From assembly GCA_002314525.1 (NCBI GenBank), contig DCGE01000123.1, forward strand, positions 290 through 5,946: DNA of 5,657 nt, read 5' to 3'. The position numbers and the translations under genes are program-made. This stretch comes from Prevotellaceae bacterium UBA1786. GTDB taxonomy: Bacteria > Bacteroidota > Bacteroidia > Bacteroidales > Bacteroidaceae. Under the pieces are notes generated by a model. That model was not told where the DNA came from, ran no database searches, and was given only the letters and a program-made list of their open reading frames with translations. This document shows positions 1 to 5,657 of the stretch, one piece after another. Within the stretch, counting starts at the first letter, position 1. The number at the start of each line of letters is the position of its first letter.

Positions 1-2908
1 GGCGATGGAGCTGTGCACGGCTGATTCCCACTTCCTCACAGAGTTTCTCTATGGAGAAATCCTTTTCACCCAGATGTCTGTTGATACAGTCCATCAAGCG
101 TTGCATGAACTGATCTTCATAGTCCACCGCCTCCACATCTTTCTGCTTGTCTTCCTGAAGGAGCTGGTCCTGGTAGGTGTTCTTCAACTGCTGACGGAGC
201 ATGATGAGGTTGATGATGGTCTGGCGCAGAATCTTGATATTGAAGGGCTTCGTTATGTATGCATCAGCGCCGATACCTAACCCCTGCAGTGTCGATTCTT
301 CATCGGCACGTGCTGTGAGCAGCACGACGGGTATGTGTGCTAACTTGATATTCTTCTTCAGTCGCCTGCACAGCGTTATCCCATCCATCTCAGGCATCGT
401 CACGTCGCTGATGATGGCATCGGGCTGTTTCTGGAAAATAAGGGTGAGTGCCTCCTTGCCGTTGGCAGCCTCACGCACATGATAGTCGGGAGACAACTGC
501 TCACACAGGTATCTTCGCACTTCGTTATCATCCTCCACGATGACAAGCTGACGGGTGGTGCGCGACTGTTTCCTGTCGTTACTGTCACCATCACCTTCAT
601 CGATTTCCACTGTCTCGATAGGGCCGATAGGCTCCTCCTCGGTAGCTTGTGCGGCAAGGCTCTGCAGTTTTTCGGCACTGCGCAGCATCATCCTATAGGT
701 CTTCTGCCTCTCCTCGTCCTTTTCATCGTCAATAAGCTGGATGAGTGGACTGATGATGAGCGACATCGGAGTGCGAATCTTGTGGGAAATAAGTGCCAGT
801 GCCTTTACCTTCTCTCTGCTGCGTATCCAGAAGTAGAGCAACGTGGCTATTGTGACGACAACAAGACATATGAGACACTTTACCCACAGACTCCCCCACC
901 ACGGATGTCGCACCTCTATGCTCACCTCCTCTGCTTCAGAACGCCTTCCGTTGTATTCCACCGCATACCGAAGTTTGTGGATACCAGCATCAAGGTTGCT
1001 GAACGACACAATATGTCCTCCGTCGGGGATGGAGATCCAGTTTCCACCATCCATCGAGTAACAATAAGTACACTCGGCAGGACGGTCAATTTCTGCAGCA
1101 GAGATCTCTACACTGAATGAGTTGTTCTCGTAGGCGATGCTGAAGCGATGTGCATCGAATACTGGTGCATCCACTACAGGCTTGCCGCCTGTGAAGGTAT
1201 TGACGTTTACAGGCACATCGTTTATATACAATGCCGTGATACGAGGGTGAAGGTTGTACTTTATCTGACTTACATTACTTGCGGAGAAATAAGTCACTCC
1301 TTCATGACCACCAAACCACAAGCTTCCGTCCTTTGCCTTTTGCACAGCTCCCTTCGAAAATTCATTACTCTGCAGACCGTCTCGTACGGAATAGTTAGTA
1401 AATATGCCTTCGTGTTCGTCGAAACAAGACAGACCGGAATTGGAGGAGAACCACAACTTTCCATTCACATCCTCATTGATGGCAAATACCGTATTCGATG
1501 ACATACCGTCAGCAGTAGTGTATATCTTTTGTTTGCCCTTGTTGAGAACAACAAGTCCTTCCGACGATCCCAACCACAGACGTTCCTTCCTATCTTCGAA
1601 GATGGAATATACGATGAGTTTCGGACACAGATGTTCTGGTTTGCTGATGTTGAACACGCCGTTGAATGTACCTGCAAGCACATCACCATTCGATAGAACA
1701 TACAGACAGTTTACGTAGTTGTTGATACCTTCATACTCAATATGCTTCATCGTTTTGTCACGACGGCTGTAACAATACACACCGTGACCCATTGTGCCCA
1801 ACCATACATTCTGCTCATGGTCTTCCTTTATGGAGAATACGCGTGGCAGGACTGGAAGTCCTTTGACCTCACTAAACGAACCATTCACACCCTTATAGCA
1901 TGGATAGTTGTACGAGCCCACCCACAGCGTACCTTCCGAATCTTCCAGCAGGGTATTTATCATAGGTGCTATGCCTTCTGTAAAATGTCTGCTCTTTCCG
2001 TTATTCACATAATACAAGCCATCACCATCGGTACCAATCCACATACCACCATCACGGCTTTCCTCCAGAGCCTGGACACAATGCGAACCTATAATATCCT
2101 GCTGTGTGCTTTTTGCGCCTAAGTATCCGAACATACTTTTCTGCCAGGACACCATCACGACACCTCTCTGATAGAGAGCAAGCCACAGATTGCCCCTCCT
2201 GTCTCGCATCAGATGATGCACTTTCTGCAATTTCTGAGGAATATCAGGAATATCGAGTGGCATGTTTTCTATAGTCTTTCCCTTCTCATTGTACAACTTA
2301 ACGCCATCCCCGTCAGTACCAAGAAGCAGATGGTTATCATCATAACGCATCTTGGAACGGAAATTCATATTTTGTGGCAGTTCTTCAGGAAATTCATTGG
2401 AGAAATAAGGTGTTTTCATCTTGCGTATTAAGAGTCTGTCCCTGTCTTCCGTCAGTATCTCGCAGAATACATCACCTATTCCATACAGTCTTCCGTCCTT
2501 CTCAAGCAGCAGATTGCTGATATTTGCCTTCATCGTCTTCCCATCTGAAAACTTAGCTCTCGGAGAGAAATCGTCCGTATCATACCTGTATATCTGCATT
2601 CCGCTGTATGTGCTGACAATCAGATTCCCATACCTGTCTTCATTCAGGGTACTTACATAATTGCTTGCTAACGAGTTATCTTCACCTTCCAGATGTTTGT
2701 ATGAGGTAATCTTCACACCATCATAACGGTTCAGCCCATCCTCCGTTGCTATCCAAATCTGTCCATACCTATCCTCGAACACACAGTTGACCAAACTGCT
2801 CGTCAGACCGTTCTCAGTCGAGAATAGCCTGTAGTTCTGACCGTAGCTCCCTACGGACAACACCTCCTGAAGCAACAGAAGCACGAAGAAAGCAATGCAT
2901 CTTATCAT
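1..2908 (-). CDS. HTCS-type regulator lacking the HATPase_c domain; C-terminus cut by window edge
   Basis: Membrane-spanning sensor and transcription regulator of the hybrid two-component (HTCS) type that controls glycan-use loci in Bacteroidota. The frame is open from ATG 2908 to the left edge (969 residues). An in-frame TAA at 2941-2939, with no start codon between, fixes this start. Seen in order: signal peptide 1-23; two-component-regulator propeller repeats about 30-545, with recurring EDxxGxLWxGTxxGL patterns (residues 44-58, 286-298, 321-332, 437-451); Y_Y_Y domain about 595-666; one membrane helix 674-694; short histidine-box segment (H709) about 705-755; acidic linker 756-785; receiver 786-900 with E792/D793/D794, phospho-acceptor D835, T865 and K887; AraC-type helix-turn-helix from about 932, cut at 969, lacking roughly its last 70 residues. 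No HATPase_c domain occurs, and the residue after H709 is lysine rather than glutamate. Family assignment is firm. Ligand and target promoters cannot be read here; the neighbouring glycan genes are the likely targets. Confidence 0.95.
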   Translation of the reverse strand, partial: MIRCIAFFVLLLLQEVLSVGSYGQNYRLFSTENGLTSSLVNCVFEDRYGQIWIATEDGLNRYDGVKITSYKHLEGEDNSLASNYVSTLNEDRYGNLIVSTYSGMQIYRYDTDDFSPRAKFSDGKTMKANISNLLLEKDGRLYGIGDVFCEILTEDRDRLLIRKMKTPYFSNEFPEELPQNMNFRSKMRYDDNHLLLGTDGDGVKLYNEKGKTIENMPLDIPDIPQKLQKVHHLMRDRRGNLWLALYQRGVVMVSWQKSMFGYLGAKSTQQDIIGSHCVQALEESRDGGMWIGTDGDGLYYVNNGKSRHFTEGIAPMINTLLEDSEGTLWVGSYNYPCYKGVNGSFSEVKGLPVLPRVFSIKEDHEQNVWLGTMGHGVYCYSRRDKTMKHIEYEGINNYVNCLYVLSNGDVLAGTFNGVFNISKPEHLCPKLIVYSIFEDRKERLWLGSSEGLVVLNKGKQKIYTTADGMSSNTVFAINEDVNGKLWFSSNSGLSCFDEHEGIFTNYSVRDGLQSNEFSKGAVQKAKDGSLWFGGHEGVTYFSASNVSQIKYNLHPRITALYINDVPVNVNTFTGGKPVVDAPVFDAHRFSIAYENNSFSVEISAAEIDRPAECTYCYSMDGGNWISIPDGGHIVSFSNLDAGIHKLRYAVEYNGRRSEAEEVSIEVRHPWWGSLWVKCLICLVVVTIATLLYFWIRSREKVKALALISHKIRTPMSLIISPLIQLIDDEKDEERQKTYRMMLRSAEKLQSLAAQATEEEPIGPIETVEIDEGDGDSNDRKQSRTTRQLVIVEDDNEVRRYLCEQLSPDYHVREAANGKEALTLIFQKQPDAIISDVTMPEMDGITLCRRLKKNIKLAHIPVVLLTARADEESTLQGLGIGADAYITKPFNIKILRQTIINLIMLRQQLKNTYQDQLLQEDKQKDVEAVDYEDQFMQRLMDCINRHLGEKDFSIEKLCEEVGISRAQLHR
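554..646 (-). other. Acidic linker in place of the HATPase_c kinase domain
   Basis: Residues 755-785 of the regulator join the end of the histidine-box helix pair (KLQSLAAQ) directly to the receiver, which begins at RQLVIVEDD. The stretch is rich in Glu and Asp (TEEEP, VEIDEGDGDSND) and looks disordered. In ordinary HTCS proteins more than 100 residues of HATPase_c domain, with N, G1 and G2 boxes, lie here. None of those motifs is visible, and the space is too small in any frame to encode them. The frame is uninterrupted, so this looks like a clean in-frame domain loss, not a frameshift. Confidence 0.85.
827..889 (-). other. Transmembrane helix of the regulator
   Basis: Residues 674-694 of the regulator form a single hydrophobic stretch (LWVKCLICLVVVTIATLLYF and one more residue), bounded by basic residues R696, R698 and K700 on the cytoplasmic side. 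It separates the exported propeller and Y_Y_Y sensor from the cytoplasmic histidine box, receiver and DNA-binding parts. With the N-terminal signal peptide it gives the usual HTCS topology. Only about 14 residues lie between its end and H709, shorter than the coiled linker usual in this family. Confidence 0.85.
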
Positions 2909-2974
2909 ATATCCAACTCTCCCAATTCCCTGATTTACTTAATGTTCAAAAGCTCAAATATCTAACCGTCCAAA
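2909..2974 (-). other. 66-base gap between the DUF1593 gene and the regulator gene
   Basis: This is the largest non-coding stretch in the window. On the minus strand it is A/T-rich with three TTTG tetramers (about 2974, 2957 and 2950). No pair is placed to fit the Bacteroidota promoter pattern (TTTG near -33, TAnnTTTG near -7). No stem followed by a T-run was found, so there is no visible terminator for the DUF1593 gene. The regulator may be read through from the enzyme genes or have a weak promoter of its own; the sequence does not decide. Confidence 0.6.
2919..2923 (-). promoter_or_regulatory. Possible ribosome binding site of the regulator
   Basis: The minus strand reads GGGAG, with ten bases between it and ATG 2908. 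This resembles a Shine-Dalgarno sequence, but Bacteroidota depend on such sites weakly, so it only mildly supports the start. The in-frame stop at 2941-2939 is the stronger argument. Confidence 0.35.
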
Positions 2975-4381
2975 TCACACTTCTATCACCACTCTTGCAT
3001 AGGAGACGAGTGTGAAGGGGCCGTTGTCATGTACTTCGCATACTACATGAATCTTGCATCCTTTGGCATCTTGTGGTATTTTCACCGTGGCCTTGCCATT
3101 ATGGTATTCTCGTATCGCGATGGCTGAAGACTGAATAGACGAGGCTTCCTCCTGTATCCACCAACGGAACTCAAGATTGTCCCCATCTCTGTCTATTGAC
3201 TTGGAAGCATCGAGACTGATTTCTGAACCTGCTTTTGCCCTTATGATGATTGGCTTGATGCTCTGCCGTCCGTTGATACGAACTATTGGATTCGTGTTTC
3301 CCCTGCCTTCCTCGGCCCACTGCATCCTGCTACAGAAATCATTCAATTCGTCAGGGTAGAATCGCCGCTTATATCCTTCAGTAATCTCTTTCTGGCGTGT
3401 CTCCCAGCTCGTCCAAGCCTTGGTGACGTTGTCAGGCGCAGTTCCCCATTGATGACATCCAGCCCATCCGGCTTGAGTAGGATCTTCCGGGTCACTAAGC
3501 CCATTCGGCAATACATACAGGAAAGACGGCGTATCGCCCTCAACTCCCCATTTGTAGTTTGGGTAGATGCGTCCTAACTCACCCTTGCCCTGTATGAAGG
3601 TCCGGTGCTTCTGCCAGTTCTGCTTACCTAAGTCACACTGCAGTTGCCATGTACCCTCATCCCAGATGAATTTCAGGTCGTCACTGAATTCCCGGCGAAG
3701 CCATTGGTGGGAACTATAAGCGCGATTCGCACGCATAGCATAGACCATATCCTGGTCGGTGATGGTATATATCCGGAACTTGTGTAGGAAAGCCTTCAAC
3801 TGTTCTCTGGTACGGGTTTGACTGACTTTCCATATAGCTTGTGCAAGGGTATTGCCACTACCCCAAGCCGCTACCCAAATAGGACGGTTATCATCTTCAT
3901 CAGCCAGACGGATAAGGAACTCGCTGCCTTCGCTGTCATTATCCTTGCCTATCACTCCTATTCCTGCTTTGTGACTTCCTGCCATACACCTGGAACGAAT
4001 ATAGTTGACGCTTGGCCAGTAGCCTATTCTCTGCCGTCCGTTTTCCTTGCCAAGCGAAAGGAATGATGTCTGTCCGGAACGCTTCATCAGATTCTCTACA
4101 TCCTTGCCGTATGCATCTACCACCATGGTTAGATATTTCGTCCATTCTTCTGGGTATGGGTCGCAGTTCCACCCTACTGTAGTCATCACAGCCTCGATCT
4201 CAAACATGTCAGCGTATGCCATCAAGTGTATGGCTGACTCCATATCGTCGGGTTCAACATTACAGTCGCCAATATCTGTCATAACGACAAGGCGAGGTTT
4301 CCATTCGCCCTGTCTAGCAGCATTTGCCACACAGCACAAAAGCAGCATGGTCAGCAGCAATGTCAGTCTCCTATACTTCAT
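2975..4381 (-). CDS. DUF1593 / Sde182-like secreted protein with nucleoside-hydrolase-like fold
   Basis: Complete 468-residue exported protein of the DUF1593 family, named after the cellulose-binding protein Sde182 of Saccharophagus degradans. The enzymatic activity is not established. Residues 1-21 are a signal peptide (TLLLTMLLLCCVANA, cleavage likely after A21); no good lipobox is visible. The nucleoside-hydrolase-like domain covers about 28-310. Its N-terminal motif TDIGDCNVEPDD (35-46) corresponds to the Asp-rich metal and ribose site of nucleoside hydrolases. AAWGSGNTLAQAIW (171-184) and GDTPSFLYVLPNGLSDPE (282-299) are further family signatures. The C-terminal beta domain (about 366-468) has a PKD-like pattern, SLDASKSIDRDGDNLEFRWW. 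The start lies seven bases after the GH2 stop, which implies one transcript. An AGGA lies 13 bases before the ATG, too far to be a strong ribosome site. It probably acts on or binds a glycan or glycoside outside the cytoplasm alongside the GH2 enzyme; substrate unknown. Confidence 0.93.
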   Translation of the reverse strand: MKYRRLTLLLTMLLLCCVANAARQGEWKPRLVVMTDIGDCNVEPDDMESAIHLMAYADMFEIEAVMTTVGWNCDPYPEEWTKYLTMVVDAYGKDVENLMKRSGQTSFLSLGKENGRQRIGYWPSVNYIRSRCMAGSHKAGIGVIGKDNDSEGSEFLIRLADEDDNRPIWVAAWGSGNTLAQAIWKVSQTRTREQLKAFLHKFRIYTITDQDMVYAMRANRAYSSHQWLRREFSDDLKFIWDEGTWQLQCDLGKQNWQKHRTFIQGKGELGRIYPNYKWGVEGDTPSFLYVLPNGLSDPEDPTQAGWAGCHQWGTAPDNVTKAWTSWETRQKEITEGYKRRFYPDELNDFCSRMQWAEEGRGNTNPIVRINGRQSIKPIIIRAKAGSEISLDASKSIDRDGDNLEFRWWIQEEASSIQSSAIAIREYHNGKATVKIPQDAKGCKIHVVCEVHDNGPFTLVSYARVVIEV

Positions 4382-4388
4382 TGTTTAT

Positions 4389-5657
4389 CTAATTTCCTAA
4401 CCGCAACTTATATTCAGCAGTCCTAAGGTTCGGTGACGTCACCTTGATGGTTACTTCGCCAGCCTCATCCTGAGGTTGTATTACAAGCAGTGCCTTTCCA
4501 CGGAAGGATTTCGGCGTAAGACTACGGAACGACTTCATGTCGAACGGATGGGCAGTGCCTCCAGTGGCGATATGCTTGACACCAGAAGTCTCAATCTTTA
4601 GAGGCAGTTCAGCTGTAGGACAGATGTTGCCGTCTTCATCAACCACATTTATATATATATACGCGAGGTCGTGGTGAGAAGCTGAAAGCTGTGAGTTCAG
4701 AGGTGAGAGTTGGATGGCTGCAGGAGCCTTCGCTGTATTGAACGAGATACTCGTCGGCATAGCGTTCTTTATCTTCTTGCCGGACACTATCTCGGCTTTC
4801 AGTTCGCCAGGTTCATATGCCACCCAAAACGAGGCAGTGAAGTTTTCTGGATTAACATCCTGCTCACCGATGACTCGGTTGTTGATGAGCAGTCTGACCC
4901 TCTTCTCTCGAGAATAGACATTCACGCGGAGGGAGTCACTGCGACGGGCATTGATATCGTGTCTGACAGCCCTGATGGTTGCCTCAATCTGGTAGTTTTC
5001 CGGACGGAGTTCGAAAGGCAGATAGCCTCCCCAGTTCCAGTGACGTTCCTCGGCTGTCCAACCCCAACCGCGCACCTCCTCGTGCTCACCCTCAGGTATG
5101 GCAGGACGCACGGCCATCTCAATATTGCTACGTCGCCATACTATGTCGCGGTAGTAAGACTGGGGCTTCTTCTCACCGGTAAGGTCGATGTCGCCGCACC
5201 AAGCGTTAAACCAAGGCCACGACATAAGCTGAACCCATGTATCATTGGTGCGTTCGAAGGTGTGTCCTACACCTGCCTCACCCAGATAGTCGATGGCAGT
5301 CCAAACAAAGTCGCCTATGATGTACGGATGGTTCTCAATGAATGTCCATGCACCGCCTATCGCACTCGGATAGTTCTCCGTTCCTACCATGATGCGCTCA
5401 GGATATGCCTCATGATCGCCTACGTAGTACTGCGATGCATAGTTGTAGCCACCAAGGTCCACATTCTCAAACGCACGATACGAGTCCTTCTCCCATACCT
5501 TGTTGGGCTTGTCCCAGTAATAACAGTTTGCCAAGGTGGTGGGACGTGTACTATCCTCATTCTTTATCACCTTGCAGAGGAGTTTCGCAATCTCCTGACC
5601 ACGAGGTTCGTCGCGTTGGTAGATCTCGTTGCCGATGCACCAGATGATGACACTCGG
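4389..5657 (-). CDS. Glycoside hydrolase family 2 enzyme (beta-galactosidase-like), C-terminal part
   Basis: The frame is open at the right edge, so the N-terminus (signal peptide, sugar-binding and Ig-like domains, first part of the barrel) lies outside the window; 422 residues are visible. The first residues, PSVIIWCIGNE, hold the GH2 acid/base glutamate (visible residue 11, codon 5627-5625). The nucleophile is probably E94 in VGTENYP (codon 5378-5376). The barrel continues through IGDFVWTAIDYLGEAG (114-129) and ends near CGDIDLTGEKKPQSYYRD (154-171). A DUF4982-like domain follows (about 195-310; LRVNVYS, YEPGELKAE), then a GH2 C-terminal Ig-like domain (about 313-420; DLAYIYINVVDEDGN, HPFDMKSF). 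This architecture is common in PUL beta-galactosidases, but relatives hydrolyse other beta-glycosides, so the substrate is not fixed. Its stop lies seven bases before the DUF1593 start. A GTG at 5570 lies inside the barrel and is not the start. Confidence 0.95.
   Translation of the reverse strand, partial: PSVIIWCIGNEIYQRDEPRGQEIAKLLCKVIKNEDSTRPTTLANCYYWDKPNKVWEKDSYRAFENVDLGGYNYASQYYVGDHEAYPERIMVGTENYPSAIGGAWTFIENHPYIIGDFVWTAIDYLGEAGVGHTFERTNDTWVQLMSWPWFNAWCGDIDLTGEKKPQSYYRDIVWRRSNIEMAVRPAIPEGEHEEVRGWGWTAEERHWNWGGYLPFELRPENYQIEATIRAVRHDINARRSDSLRVNVYSREKRVRLLINNRVIGEQDVNPENFTASFWVAYEPGELKAEIVSGKKIKNAMPTSISFNTAKAPAAIQLSPLNSQLSASHHDLAYIYINVVDEDGNICPTAELPLKIETSGVKHIATGGTAHPFDMKSFRSLTPKSFRGKALLVIQPQDEAGEVTIKVTSPNLRTAEYKLRLGN
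4677..4712 (-). repeat. Degenerate pyrimidine-rich tandem repeat inside the GH2 gene
   Basis: The minus strand reads CAACTCTCACCTCTGAACTC followed by ACAGCTTTCAGCTTCT, an imperfect repeat of about 18 bases. It encodes QLSPLNSQLSAS at visible residues 316-327, just before the conserved DLAYI strand of the C-terminal Ig-like domain. It resembles the AACTCTC-type low-complexity repeats seen in Prevotella and Bacteroides genomes, whose translation gives LNSQLS runs; that comparison is from memory. Being in frame and at a domain boundary, it is probably tolerated. Confidence 0.4.

Noticed and set aside
400..678. A minus-strand frame overlapping the receiver, considered as evidence of a frameshift or a missing kinase fragment
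   Set aside because: Its translation is Ser/Arg/Pro-rich without HATPase_c motifs. The regulator frame runs straight through the same bases into a perfect receiver, so no frameshift is needed.
479..1120. A 213-codon open frame on the plus strand
   Set aside because: It lies antisense to the histidine box, membrane helix and Y_Y_Y parts of the regulator, whose minus-strand frame gives clear domain motifs. The plus-strand translation has no recognisable pattern.
1742..2122. A 126-codon open frame on the plus strand
   Set aside because: It is antisense to propeller repeats that translate cleanly on the minus strand, and no domain or start signal supports it.
2941..2965. A possible terminator hairpin around TTTGAGCTTTTGAA
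   Set aside because: The arms are short and imperfect and no T-run follows; it reads better as a TTTGA/TTTTGA direct repeat in A/T-rich spacer.
4648..4662. A short TA-repeat (tatatatata) suggesting a promoter or microsatellite
   Set aside because: It encodes the conserved YIYIN strand of the GH2 C-terminal domain and is explained by coding sequence.
4389..5570. A GTG at 5570 as the start of the GH2 gene
   Set aside because: The frame continues upstream to the window edge and includes the acid/base motif WCIGNE, so the GTG is an internal valine codon.

Overview
The window carries three genes, all on the minus strand and read from the right edge to the left: a glycoside hydrolase family 2 (GH2) enzyme cut by the right edge, a DUF1593 (Sde182-like, nucleoside-hydrolase-fold) secreted protein, and a hybrid two-component system (HTCS) regulator cut by the left edge. 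HTCS proteins (periplasmic two-component-regulator propeller, Y_Y_Y domain, one membrane helix, kinase, receiver and AraC-type DNA-binding domain in one chain) are characteristic of Bacteroidota. Together with two exported carbohydrate-active-type proteins they indicate part of a polysaccharide utilization locus (PUL). Prevotella or Bacteroides relatives are the likely host; this is inferred from gene style, as no rRNA or marker gene is present.

Layout: 5657-4389 is the C-terminal 422 residues of the GH2 enzyme, with both catalytic glutamates visible, then a DUF4982-like and a C-terminal Ig-like domain. Seven bases separate it from the complete 468-residue DUF1593 protein (4381-2975). After a 66-base gap the regulator starts at 2908 and stays open to the left edge (969 residues visible, ending inside the AraC-type helix-turn-helix). 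No RNA gene, insertion sequence, CRISPR array or convincing terminator was seen. Nearly all of the window is coding.

How they may work together: the regulator would sense a glycan breakdown product through its periplasmic propeller and control the PUL, while the GH2 enzyme and the DUF1593 protein act on oligosaccharides in the periplasm or at the cell surface. The tight spacing suggests the enzymes are co-transcribed, with the regulator possibly at the end of the same unit.

The most unusual point is in the regulator. It has the propeller, Y_Y_Y, membrane helix, a short histidine-box segment, an intact receiver and the start of the AraC domain, but the HATPase_c catalytic domain normally between histidine box and receiver is absent. 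About 30 acidic linker residues stand in its place, in an uninterrupted reading frame. The histidine box itself reads S-H-K-I-R-T-P, with lysine where an acidic residue is normally found, and the linker after the membrane helix is very short. It looks like an HTCS that has lost its kinase and may work as a membrane-tethered one-component receptor or be phosphorylated by another protein.
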